Source: Flemingiibacterium sp045634345 (GTDB lineage Bacteria > Bacillota > Clostridia > Oscillospirales > CAG-272). From it: a stretch of 14,074 bases of DNA. Position numbers and translations under genes: made by a program. The stretch lies in contig JAZRAB010000057.1 of NCBI GenBank assembly GCA_045634345.1, positions 1 through 14,074 of the forward strand, given 5' to 3'. The notes under the pieces are model-generated. The model was not told the DNA's origin. It saw nothing but the letters and a program-made list of their open reading frames with translations, and made no database searches. This document shows, in pieces, positions 1-7,091 of this stretch. The stretch's first letter is position 1, and every line of letters starts with the position of its first letter.

Positions 1-211
1 AACGCCGATCCGCAGGTTCTCCTCTGCACTCCCCTCCTTGGCTCGGCTGAGCCGAGACGGGTAGGGTGGAGGGGAGGGCGGAGCGGCGTGTGAGCGCAGC
101 GCCTCCCCTTCCGAGCGGCGGCAAGCCGCCGCGAGCAATACGGCAGGTGGCGCAGTACGCCGCGTAGGAGCTGCGATATTCGGAGCATTACACTCCCTTA
201 TAAACAATAAT
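1..211 (+). repeat. Structured intergenic repeat, copy R1
   Basis: A non-coding GC-rich stretch bounded by two ends that recur, inverted, at 11163-11453. The left end (1-56, beginning AACGCCGATCC) matches the reverse complement of 11398-11453 with only a handful of differences. The right end (about 162-211, finishing TAAACAATAATTT) matches the other end of that copy and also 6950-6996. Between the ends are hairpins: CTCGGC/GCCGAG at 42-56, an 8-bp perfect stem at 115-132 with a 2-nt loop, and GGCG/CGCC at 149-161. No promoter or convincing gene was seen in it. It lies just downstream of the uvrA terminator. The element may begin before the window. Its function is unknown. Confidence 0.75.
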
Positions 212-217
212 TTGATT

Positions 218-262
218 AAACAAACAAGGAGCCGGCAGCGTTTGTGCTGTACCGACTCCTTG
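218..262 (-). terminator. Rho-independent terminator of uvrBA
   Basis: On the minus strand, a few bases after the uvrA stop codon, the sequence CAAGGAGTCGG...CAGC pairs with GCTGCCGGCTCCTTG (225-262), with one G-U pair and a 2-nt bulge. It is followed by a T-rich tail (TTTGTTTAAT). The position and shape fit an intrinsic terminator ending the uvrB-uvrA transcript. Confidence 0.8.
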
Positions 263-267
263 CTCGC

Positions 268-3105
268 TTATTTCTTTTTAAGTATCCGTTTAAGATACTG
301 TCCCGTGTATGAGCGCTCGCACTCGGCAACCTCCTCGGGCGTGCCGAACGCCACGACCTCACCTCCACCGTCACCGCCCTCGGGACCGAGGTCGATAATG
401 TAATCGGCAGTCTTTATCATGTCGAGGTTGTGCTCAATCACAAGCACGGTGTTGCCTGCGTCGACAAGGCGCTGAAGCACCTCGATAAGCTTCTTTACGT
501 CCGCCATGTGAAGACCGGTGGTAGGCTCGTCAAGGATGTAAATAGTCTTGCCGGTCGAACGCTTTGCAAGCTCGGTCGCAAGCTTGACTCGCTGTGCCTC
601 ACCGCCAGAAAGCGTGGTCGAGGACTGCCCTATCTTTATATATCCAAGACCGACGTCATATAGTGTCTGAAGCTTTCGCGCAAGCTTCGGCAAACTTGAG
701 AAAAATTCAAGTCCCTCCTCAACTGTCATTTCAAGCACGTCAGAGATATTCTTCCCCTTATATCTGACTTCAAGCGTATCACGGTTGTAGCGCTTGCCCT
801 TGCAAACGTCGCATGTTACATAAACGTCGGGCAAGAAGTGCATCTCGATACACTTAACGCCATCACCCTCGCACGCCTCACAGCGTCCGCCCTTGACATT
901 GAATGAGAAGCGTCCCGAATTATAGCCGCGCATCTTGGCATCCGTGGTCTTTGCAAAAAGGTCGCGGATATCGGTAAAAAGCCCCGTGTACGTCGCAGGA
1001 TTCGAGCGCGGTGTGCGCCCGATCGGACTTTGGTCAATTGCGATTATTTTATCGAGATTGTCGATTCCCTCTATCCTTTTATGCTTGCCTGGATAAGTGT
1101 GAGCACGGTTCAATTCATGCGCAAGGGTTTGGTAGAGTATAGAATTTACAAGTGAGGACTTGCCGGAGCCGGACACACCGGTAACACAGCAGAATAGTCC
1201 GAGCGGGATTTCCACATCAATATTTTTCAGATTGTTCTGCTCCGCCCCGATTACCTTCAGGAATTTTCCGTTTCCGGCACGTCTGATCGGGGGAATCGCT
1301 ATCTTCTCGCGTCCCGATAGGTACGCGCCCGTTATTGATGTCGGATGTGCCTTGATTTCATCCGGCGTACCTGCGGCGACTATCTCACCGCCGTGTATTC
1401 CGGCACCGGGACCGATATCGACAATATAATCTGATGCTTCCATCGTCTCCTCGTCATGCTCGACAACAATAAGGCTGTTGCCTGCGTCGCGCAGACGCTG
1501 TAAAGTGGCTATCAGCTTTGAGTTGTCGCGCTGGTGAAGACCAATACTAGGCTCGTCAAGAATATACAGCACGCCCATAAGCGACGAGCCTATCTGTGTC
1601 GCAAGTCTGATGCGCTGTGCCTCGCCGCCCGAAAGCGTGCCGGCTTTACGGGCAAGTGTGAGGTATTCAAGTCCCACGCTTTCAAGGAATCCGAGTCGGG
1701 ATTTTATCTCTTTGATTATCTCCTTGGCTATTGCCATTTCCATCTCGGTAAAGGTAAGTGACTTAACAAATTCAAGCGCTTTTGAGACGGACATCTTACA
1801 AAATTCATCGATGTTTATTCCGCCAACCGTCACCGCAAGCGAGTTCGCATTAAGACGCCTTCCGTGACATTCGGGGCATGGGATATCCTCTATAAATTCC
1901 TCGTAATACTCATGCTGCGACTGGTCGAAGCGCTGCTGTATCATACCAATGACGCCGTCGAATTTGACACGCTGATGCTTCGCCGCCCCCTCCCAATATC
2001 GGGTGATTTCATAAACTTCATTGCCCGAGCCGTAAAGAAGCACTTTTAACTGCTTGTCCGTGTACTCATCAAGCGGCATATCAAGTGAGAAGCCGTATCT
2101 CTCTGCAACTGCCTCAAAAAGCGGACCGTTCCAGCTCTGCTCATCGAGTGATTTGAAGCCGTTTACCTGTACAGCCCCCTCGCGCAGTGACAGTGATTTG
2201 TCGGGAATGACCTTGTCAGCCGATACAATGCGCATCTCGCCGAGTCCCGCGCACTTCTCGCAAGCACCGAACGGATTATTGAACGAGAACATTCGCGGTG
2301 ACAGCTCACCGATGCTGATGCCGTGCTCCTCGCAGGCATAGCTCTGCGAAAACGATATCTCCGTGTCACCGTCAAACACCTCTCCGTCGCGCAGTACAAC
2401 CGATACAACAAGATTGCCCTCGGTCAGTGAGAGCGCCGTCTCCACAGAATCCGCAAGGCGCGAACGCACATCGTCACGGCGCACAAGTCGGTCAACGACT
2501 ATCTCGACGGTGTGCTTGACGTTCTTGTCAAGCTTTATTTCCTCGCCAAGATCGTACATCGCGCCGTCAACGCGAACACGCACATATCCGCTCTTCTTCG
2601 CATCCTCGAAGATCTTCTCGTGCATACCCTTTTTGCCGCGTACCATCGGTGCAAGTATCATAAAACGTGTCCCTTCGGGCAGTGTCATGATGCGGTCGAT
2701 TATCTGATCGACGGTCTGCTGACGTATCTCCTTGCCGCATATCGGGCAGTGGGGTATACCGACACGCGCGTACAAAAGGCGCAGGTAGTCATATATTTCA
2801 GTCACCGTTCCGACTGTGGAGCGCGGATTTTTTGATGTAGTCTTCTGGTCTATTGAAATGGCCGGTGAAAGTCCCTCAATCGAATCAAGATCGGGCTTGT
2901 CAAGCTGACCTAAAAACATTCTCGCATAGCTTGAAAGGGATTCAACAAAACGTCTGTGTCCCTCGGCGTATATGGTATCAAACGCAAGCGAGGACTTGCC
3001 CGAGCCGGAAAGTCCGGTAAACACAACTAATTTATCACGCGGAATGGTTAAATCCACATCCTTTAAGTTGTGAACGCGCACACCGCGCATTACTAAATCT
3101 GCCAT
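268..3105 (-). CDS. uvrA: Excinuclease ABC subunit A (UvrA)
   Basis: UvrA is the damage-sensing ATPase of bacterial nucleotide excision repair. It dimerises, loads UvrB at lesions and then leaves. The 945-residue length is normal for the family. Two ABC modules are visible: Walker A GLSGSGKSS at residues 31-39 and GVSGSGKSS near 643, each with an LSGGEAQR signature and an ILDEP Walker B. Zinc-finger cysteine pairs are present: CPIC and CEKC in the first half, and CEAC...CDVC in the second. The ATG start is preceded by TTGGAG. uvrB ends 15 bp upstream, so the two genes form an operon in the order uvrB-uvrA. No truncation or missing motif was noticed. Confidence 0.98.
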   Translation of the reverse strand: MADLVMRGVRVHNLKDVDLTIPRDKLVVFTGLSGSGKSSLAFDTIYAEGHRRFVESLSSYARMFLGQLDKPDLDSIEGLSPAISIDQKTTSKNPRSTVGTVTEIYDYLRLLYARVGIPHCPICGKEIRQQTVDQIIDRIMTLPEGTRFMILAPMVRGKKGMHEKIFEDAKKSGYVRVRVDGAMYDLGEEIKLDKNVKHTVEIVVDRLVRRDDVRSRLADSVETALSLTEGNLVVSVVLRDGEVFDGDTEISFSQSYACEEHGISIGELSPRMFSFNNPFGACEKCAGLGEMRIVSADKVIPDKSLSLREGAVQVNGFKSLDEQSWNGPLFEAVAERYGFSLDMPLDEYTDKQLKVLLYGSGNEVYEITRYWEGAAKHQRVKFDGVIGMIQQRFDQSQHEYYEEFIEDIPCPECHGRRLNANSLAVTVGGINIDEFCKMSVSKALEFVKSLTFTEMEMAIAKEIIKEIKSRLGFLESVGLEYLTLARKAGTLSGGEAQRIRLATQIGSSLMGVLYILDEPSIGLHQRDNSKLIATLQRLRDAGNSLIVVEHDEETMEASDYIVDIGPGAGIHGGEIVAAGTPDEIKAHPTSITGAYLSGREKIAIPPIRRAGNGKFLKVIGAEQNNLKNIDVEIPLGLFCCVTGVSGSGKSSLVNSILYQTLAHELNRAHTYPGKHKRIEGIDNLDKIIAIDQSPIGRTPRSNPATYTGLFTDIRDLFAKTTDAKMRGYNSGRFSFNVKGGRCEACEGDGVKCIEMHFLPDVYVTCDVCKGKRYNRDTLEVRYKGKNISDVLEMTVEEGLEFFSSLPKLARKLQTLYDVGLGYIKIGQSSTTLSGGEAQRVKLATELAKRSTGKTIYILDEPTTGLHMADVKKLIEVLQRLVDAGNTVLVIEHNLDMIKTADYIIDLGPEGGDGGGEVVAFGTPEEVAECERSYTGQYLKRILKKK

Positions 3106-3120
3106 TTATTTTACTCCAAT

Positions 3121-5109
3121 TCAGATTATTCCCTGTAAATTTTTTATCTTATCGCGCAGATATGCGGCACGCTCAAATTCGAGCTTCTTTGCCGCCGCCT
3201 TCATCTCGGCGGCAAGCTCCTCGATAAGCGCGGATTTTTCGTCTGCCGACAGCGTCTTCTTGTCACGCAGTGCATCCTTGTACTTCTTCTCGGGCGCGGC
3301 TTCGGCTTCCTTCTTGCCGATTTCGATAAGGTCGCGCACGCTCTTCTTTATCGTCTGCGGCGTGATACCGTTAGCATCGTTATACGCTTTCTGCAGCTCG
3401 CGTCGGCGATTGGTCTCGTCTATTGCCGCCTGCATTGACGGGGTAACGGTATCTGCGTACATTATTACCTTACCGTCCGAGTTGCGCGCCGCACGTCCGA
3501 TTGTCTGTATCAGCGAGGTCTCGGAACGCAGGAATCCTTCCTTATCCGCATCAAGTATCGCAACCAACGACACCTCGGGAATATCAAGTCCCTCACGGAG
3601 CAGGTTGATTCCGACAAGCACATCAAACACGCCAAGACGCAGGTCACGAATTATCTCACTGCGCTCCATGGTCTCGACCTTGTGATGTATATATTTAACC
3701 TTGATAAGATTCATTTCAAGGTACTCGGTCAGATCCTCCGCCATCTTCTTGGTAAGCGTCGTCACAAGTACGCGCTCGCCGCGCTCGGTTCTGACGTGTA
3801 TCTCGCCGATGAGGTCATCTATCTGTCCCTCGACCGGTCTTACTTCCACTTCGGGATCAAGCAGTCCCGTCGGACGGATTATCTGCTCGACCGTTTGTTC
3901 GGAGTACTTTTTTTCATATTCGGCAGGCGTTGCGCTGACGAATATCGCTTGATTTATCTTCGATTCAAACTCGTCAAAAAACAGCGGACGGTTATCGAAT
4001 GCGGACGGCAGTCTGAAACCAAATTCAACGAGATTCTTCTTTCGCGCTCTGTCGCCGCCGCTCATGCCCTTGACCTGCGGCAGGGTGACGTGCGACTCAT
4101 CGACAAAGAGTAAAAAGTCCTTCGGGAAATAGTCAAGCAGCGTGTACGGTGTTGATCCCGGCTCACGTCCTGCCATGACGCGAGAATAGTTCTCAACGCC
4201 CGAACAGAATCCAATCTCTCGGAGCATTTCAAGGTCATACCGTGTTCGCTCCTCAATTCGCTGAGCTTCGAGAAGTTTGTTCTGTGACCGGAAGAAATCG
4301 ACTCGCTCAACAAGCTCCTCCTCGATTTCACGAAGCGCCTTCTCGCGGCGCTCGTCTGATACGGCGTAGTGTGTTGCCGGATATATCGCCGCATAGGAAA
4401 GCGTGCGAAGTAGCTCACCCGTAACCGTGTTTATCTCCGAAAGGCGTTCAATTTCGTCACCGAAAAATTCGACACGTATCGCCTTGTCACCGCTTGAAGC
4501 CGGCAGTATCTCGACAACGTCACCGCGCACGCGGAATTTATCGCGCACGAAGTTCATATCGTTGCGGTCATATGACATTGAGATAAGCCGCTTTGTAAGC
4601 TCGTCACGCTCCATGACCATACCTGGGCGGAGCGCGATAAGCATCGACTGATATTCCGCCGGATCACCGAGCGAATATATGCATGACACGCTCGACACGA
4701 TGATAACGTCACGTCTCTCAAAAAGCGAGCTTGTCGCACTGTGGCGGAGCATGTCTATCTCGTCGTTTACCGAGCTGTCTTTTTCTATATAGATATCCTT
4801 GCCGGGGATATACGCCTCCGGCTGATAGTAGTCGTAATATGATACGAAAAACTCCACCGCATTTTCGGGGAAGAACTCACGGAACTCCGAGCAAAGCTGT
4901 GCGGCGAGTGTTTTGTTATGAGCAAGTACCAGCGTCGGTCGGTTGACACGCGCAATAATATTCGCCATAGTGAAGGTCTTACCGGAGCCGGTAACGCCGA
5001 GCAGAGTTTGATTCTTCATCCCTGCTTCAACTCCTGCGGCAAGCCTGTCTATAGCGGCAGGCTGATCGCCCGTCGGCTTATATGGTGAATGCAGCTTGAA
5101 TCTATCCAT
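3121..5109 (-). CDS. uvrB: Excinuclease ABC subunit B (UvrB)
   Basis: UvrB is the helicase-like damage-verification subunit that receives DNA from UvrA and recruits UvrC for incision. From the chosen ATG the protein has 662 residues. Visible motifs are Walker A GVTGSGKT at 38-45, the beta-hairpin region with YYDYYQPEAYIP used to clamp DNA, a DESH Walker B, helicase motifs LREGLDIPEV and QTIGRAARN, and a C-terminal UVR domain (about 622-657) that contacts UvrC. A GTG at 5118 would add three residues. The ATG at 5109 is preferred because GAGGTG lies 6 nt ahead of it and overlaps the GTG. It is the first gene of the operon, with a promoter and a candidate LexA box upstream. Confidence 0.97.
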   Translation of the reverse strand: MDRFKLHSPYKPTGDQPAAIDRLAAGVEAGMKNQTLLGVTGSGKTFTMANIIARVNRPTLVLAHNKTLAAQLCSEFREFFPENAVEFFVSYYDYYQPEAYIPGKDIYIEKDSSVNDEIDMLRHSATSSLFERRDVIIVSSVSCIYSLGDPAEYQSMLIALRPGMVMERDELTKRLISMSYDRNDMNFVRDKFRVRGDVVEILPASSGDKAIRVEFFGDEIERLSEINTVTGELLRTLSYAAIYPATHYAVSDERREKALREIEEELVERVDFFRSQNKLLEAQRIEERTRYDLEMLREIGFCSGVENYSRVMAGREPGSTPYTLLDYFPKDFLLFVDESHVTLPQVKGMSGGDRARKKNLVEFGFRLPSAFDNRPLFFDEFESKINQAIFVSATPAEYEKKYSEQTVEQIIRPTGLLDPEVEVRPVEGQIDDLIGEIHVRTERGERVLVTTLTKKMAEDLTEYLEMNLIKVKYIHHKVETMERSEIIRDLRLGVFDVLVGINLLREGLDIPEVSLVAILDADKEGFLRSETSLIQTIGRAARNSDGKVIMYADTVTPSMQAAIDETNRRRELQKAYNDANGITPQTIKKSVRDLIEIGKKEAEAAPEKKYKDALRDKKTLSADEKSALIEELAAEMKAAAKKLEFERAAYLRDKIKNLQGII

Positions 5110-5123
5110 TAACGGCACCTCAC

Positions 5124-5137
5124 AGAAAATTTGTTCG
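5124..5137 (-). promoter_or_regulatory. Candidate LexA (DinR) SOS box of uvrBA
   Basis: The minus strand reads CGAACAAATTTTCT, matching 11 of 14 positions of the Gram-positive LexA site as I recall it (CGAACATATGTTCG). The left half-site is perfect and the right half is degenerate. It sits between the -10 element and the uvrB start, where a bound repressor would block transcription. uvrBA is LexA-regulated in Bacillus subtilis, which makes the call plausible but not proven. Confidence 0.5.
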
Positions 5138-5146
5138 CTATATTAT

Positions 5147-5175
5147 AGTATAGCACATTTTTTTTAAATTGTAAA
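5147..5175 (-). promoter_or_regulatory. Sigma-A promoter of uvrBA
   Basis: On the minus strand TTTACA (5170-5175) and TATACT (5147-5152) are separated by exactly 17 bp in AT-rich DNA, about 40 bp ahead of the uvrB ATG. The two hexamers are each one base from consensus. Confidence 0.7.
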
Positions 5176-5182
5176 GATGTAA

Positions 5183-5506
5183 TTAATAGTTTAAGTTTGA
5201 GTTGGGTGCGCTGCCGTGTAGAGCGAGACAAGGGTAAGGGGAGCAGTTGCCGCTCCGAATGTCGGCGCCCTGAGCAGTGCTTTTCGCCGCGCGATTTTTT
5301 GTAGACTTATAGCTGTCCGAAATATGAGGCTCGGTTGCTCTGCCGATCAGTACACAGGCAACAAGCCCTGCAAGAATTGCAAAGATTGACAAAAAAGATA
5401 CACCCCCATTATGAAAGTCACATCTTTCCCTATAAACCACGATATCGGAGACATGAAAATTCATGTCTCCGATATTCGGACAATTATTTATGGAACACAG
5501 TTCCAA
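5183..5506 (-). CDS. Doubtful small membrane ORF
   Basis: An open frame of up to 107 residues that starts at a TTG; I do not recognise it. A hydrophobic stretch (SFLSIFAILAGLVACVLIG) could be one membrane span, followed by a Lys/Arg/Ser-rich segment. The last 25 or so residues are encoded by repeat sequence (5195-5270), and the first 20 lie across a 16-bp perfect hairpin, so neither end looks like settled coding sequence. No convincing ribosome binding site precedes the TTG or the later ATG. A shorter version starting at a TTG just before the hydrophobic stretch has GGGGGTG upstream. It may be a gene remnant or plain spacer. Confidence 0.2.
   Translation of the reverse strand: MELCSINNCPNIGDMNFHVSDIVVYRERCDFHNGGVSFLSIFAILAGLVACVLIGRATEPHISDSYKSTKNRAAKSTAQGADIRSGNCSPYPCLALHGSAPNSNLNY
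5195..5270 (+). repeat. Repeat fragment R5
   Basis: This stretch begins GTTTGAGTTGGGTGCGCTG and resembles the starts of two other intergenic segments: the reverse complement of 11535-11580 and 13967 onward. Its other end, read on the minus strand (ATTCGGAGCGGCAACTGCTC), resembles the conserved right end of R1 (ATTCGGAGCATTACACTCCC). It looks like a short or degenerate member of the same family. Confidence 0.45.
5442..5475. repeat. 16-bp perfect inverted repeat (hairpin)
   Basis: ATATCGGAGACATGAA and its exact complement are separated by only 2 nt. The site lies about 60 bp past the rpsR stop on the minus strand. Neither side has a run of T, so it is not a standard intrinsic terminator, though it could protect the 3' end of the rpsF-ssb-rpsR transcript or serve as a protein site. 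A smaller hairpin, GGAAC/GTTCC, lies between it and rpsR. Confidence 0.7.
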
Positions 5507-5535
5507 TTATTGTGTTTTTGCCTCAAAAGACCAAA

Positions 5536-5799
5536 TTAGTCGCTGATGTAAGGCAGAAGTGCTACGTGGCGCGAACGCTTGATAGCAATAGTCAGCTGAC
5601 GCTGATGCTTTGCGCAGGTACCGGAAATTCTTCTGGGAAGAATCTTGGCACGCTCACTGATATACTTGCGAAGTCTCGCGGTATCCTTGTAATCGATCTC
5701 GTCGATCTTATCTGCGCAGAACTGGCAGACCTTCTTCTTTCTGCGCATACCTGTGCGGTAAGGCTTAGAAGCGTCTCTTTCGGTTCTCTCTCTATCCAT
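5536..5799 (-). CDS. rpsR: 30S ribosomal protein S18
   Basis: S18 binds 16S rRNA with S6 on the platform of the small subunit. The 87-residue protein shows the family core (KDTARLRKYISERAKILPRR, then HQRQLTIAIKRSRHVALLPY). Cys25 and Cys28 form a CxxC that, with Cys62 and His65 (CAKH), could bind zinc, so this is the cysteine-containing form of S18. AAAGGAGG lies 10 nt ahead of the ATG. It is the last gene of rpsF-ssb-rpsR, 24 bp after ssb, the standard order in Firmicutes. Confidence 0.97.
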   Translation of the reverse strand: MDRERTERDASKPYRTGMRRKKKVCQFCADKIDEIDYKDTARLRKYISERAKILPRRISGTCAKHQRQLTIAIKRSRHVALLPYISD

Positions 5800-5823
5800 T
5801 TTATGAAACCTCCTTTATTAAGA

Positions 5824-6321
5824 TCAGAACGGCAGCTCGTCGTCACCCTCGAGTGTTTCGAACTGGGGTGCTGCGCCGCCCTGTGATGCCGGAGCCTGTC
5901 CGGCAGGCGTTGCGTACTGTGCGTCGCTGTAGGCAGACGGCATATATGCCGATGCGCCGTTTGCGGGACCCTCGCCCTTTGCATCAACAAAGTTGATCTC
6001 GTCAGCAACAACATCAGTGGAATACTGCTTGTTGCCCTGCTGATCGTTCCAGGTGCGAGTCTGAATGGAACCGACAACGCAAATTGATGAACCCTTCTGG
6101 AAGTATCTGCAAACAAACTCAGCCTGCTGACGCCATGCCGTTACGCGGATGAAATCCGCCTGGGGCTGACCGTTCTGTCCGTCCTCGCTTCTTGCAGCGA
6201 AACGACGGTTCACAGCGATGGTGAAGCTTGTTACCATAACTCCGCTGGGAGTCTGTCTTAATTCGGGAGTCGCGGTAAGGCGACCGCCGAGAATGACTTT
6301 GTTAAGATTGAAGTTTGCCAT
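5824..6321 (-). CDS. ssb: Single-stranded DNA-binding protein
   Basis: SSB coats single-stranded DNA in replication, repair and recombination. The 165-residue protein has an N-terminal OB fold (about 1-105, with NKVILGGRLTATPELR and the FIRVTAWRQQAEF core). A Gly/Ala/Pro/Gln-rich linker follows, and then the acidic tip DDELPF that recruits partner proteins. Two ATGs lie 6 bp apart. The second (6321) is chosen because GGAGG is 9 nt ahead of it but only 3 nt ahead of the first (6327). The gene sits between rpsF and rpsR and shares their promoter. Confidence 0.96.
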   Translation of the reverse strand: MANFNLNKVILGGRLTATPELRQTPSGVMVTSFTIAVNRRFAARSEDGQNGQPQADFIRVTAWRQQAEFVCRYFQKGSSICVVGSIQTRTWNDQQGNKQYSTDVVADEINFVDAKGEGPANGASAYMPSAYSDAQYATPAGQAPASQGGAAPQFETLEGDDELPF

Positions 6322-6350
6322 TGTCATTATCCTCCATTCCGTTTTCCGAA

Positions 6351-6710
6351 TTATTCAGCGTCTTCAGCGGGAGCAGCTTCTTCGACAGGAGCAGCGGCAG
6401 CCTTCTTTGCGAGCTTCTTCTCGTCATGCTTGATAACGATCGAACGCAGAATGCCGTCGGTGATGCCGAATACACGCTCAAGCTCGAGCGGAAGAGTGGG
6501 AGCGCTCTTGAAGTTTACAAGAACGTAGTAGCCCTCGGTCAGATCGTTGATCGGGTATGCGAGCTTACGCTTACCCCATTCATCAACAGACTCGACGGTA
6601 CCGTTAGCAGCGATAAGACCGGTGAACTTGTCAACCAGAGCCTTCACGCCCTCCTCACCCTGCTGTACATCAACGATAAACAGAGTTTCGTAGGATGAAA
6701 TCTTATCCAT
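6351..6710 (-). CDS. rpsF: 30S ribosomal protein S6
   Basis: S6 pairs with S18 on the small ribosomal subunit. The 119-residue product begins MDKISSYETLFIVD and has the family ferredoxin-like core with VDEWGKRKLAYPI. It ends in an Ala/Glu/Pro-rich acidic tail (AAAAPVEEAAPAEDAE), common in Clostridia and likely disordered. An in-frame start at 6734 would add eight residues but would swallow the ribosome binding site. GAGGAGGTG lies 7 nt before the ATG at 6710, which decides the start. First gene of the rpsF-ssb-rpsR operon; 29 bp separate it from ssb. Confidence 0.97.
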   Translation of the reverse strand: MDKISSYETLFIVDVQQGEEGVKALVDKFTGLIAANGTVESVDEWGKRKLAYPINDLTEGYYVLVNFKSAPTLPLELERVFGITDGILRSIVIKHDEKKLAKKAAAAPVEEAAPAEDAE

Positions 6711-6737
6711 TGTGTTACACCTCCTCATGGACATTAG

Positions 6738-6766
6738 ACCGAACGCCTCAAAAATTTGCGTCCGGT
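6738..6766 (-). promoter_or_regulatory. Leader hairpin of rpsF, possible S6-S18 autoregulatory site
   Basis: In the roughly 100-nt leader, ACCGGACGC pairs with GCGTTCGGT on the minus strand: nine pairs, one of them G-U, with an 11-nt loop. The hairpin ends about 14 nt before the Shine-Dalgarno sequence. An S6-S18 binding motif with a CCG-bearing stem is known in many rpsF leaders. This hairpin carries a CCG, but I cannot confirm the full motif by eye. Confidence 0.35.
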
Positions 6767-6815
6767 AAGGAGAGAATACTTATGCATGGGCATAAATATT
6801 CCATACCGAATATGT

Positions 6816-6844
6816 ATTATATCATAGTTTTTTTTGATTGTCAA
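6816..6844 (-). promoter_or_regulatory. Sigma-A promoter of rpsF-ssb-rpsR
   Basis: A perfect TTGACA (6839-6844) and a perfect TATAAT (6816-6821) on the minus strand are separated by 17 bp containing an A-tract. Such strength fits a ribosomal protein operon. Transcription would start about 100 nt before the rpsF ATG. Confidence 0.9.
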
Positions 6845-6884
6845 GGGTTTTTTTGAAAATTCCCGTAATCGCTTGATTTTTTCA

Positions 6885-6996
6885 AGTTTGATTTTGCCGA
6901 GCGTGTATCGCTCCGAGCATTGGTGCTCCACGCGGTGCTTCGCACCGCGTGGGAGTTGCGATACTCGGAGCGATAAACTTCCCGACAAACAATAAC
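6885..6996 (+). repeat. Structured intergenic repeat, copy R3
   Basis: The right end (about 6950-6996, GGGAGTTGCGATA...ACAAACAATAA) matches R1 and R2. The interior folds as a nested structure. An outer 12-bp perfect stem TATCGCTCCGAG/CTCGGAGCGATA (6906-6917 with 6964-6975) encloses an 11-bp perfect stem CCACGCGGTGC/GCACCGCGTGG (6928-6938 with 6942-6952) with loop TTC. The segment CGAGCATTGGTGCTCC is nearly repeated on the opposite strand in R4. It lies between the divergent rpsF and lysA promoters. Confidence 0.75.
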
Positions 6997-7024
6997 TTAT
7001 AGAGAAATTATTACCATATATTTA

Positions 7025-7053
7025 TTGACATGACGTCACAGATGTGCTATAAT
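7025..7053 (+). promoter_or_regulatory. Sigma-A promoter of lysA
   Basis: TTGACA (7025-7030) and TATAAT (7048-7053) are perfect and 17 bp apart, with the start codon about 32 nt past the expected transcription start. The leader is too short for a lysine riboswitch. The spacer contains the 8-bp palindrome TGACGTCA (7031-7038), a possible operator. Confidence 0.9.
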
Positions 7054-7091
7054 TTACTGTAGATTAATTTATATACTAGGAGCAAAAGATT

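Noticed and set aside
2163..2411. Short ORFs opposite or out of frame inside uvrA, uvrB, lysA, the maturase and the recombinase
   Set aside because: All lie within strongly recognised genes, have Arg/Ser-rich shadow composition and lack ribosome binding sites.
6711..6734. Longer rpsF start at 6734
   Set aside because: The added residues cover the GAGGAGGTG ribosome binding site, and S6 proteins begin near the MDKISSYE position.
6734..6988. Minus-strand ORF of 84 residues upstream of rpsF
   Set aside because: It crosses the rpsF leader, the rpsF promoter and repeat R3, with no family resemblance.
7054..7091. Lysine riboswitch ahead of lysA
   Set aside because: The leader after the predicted transcription start is only about 30 nt, far too short for the L-box.
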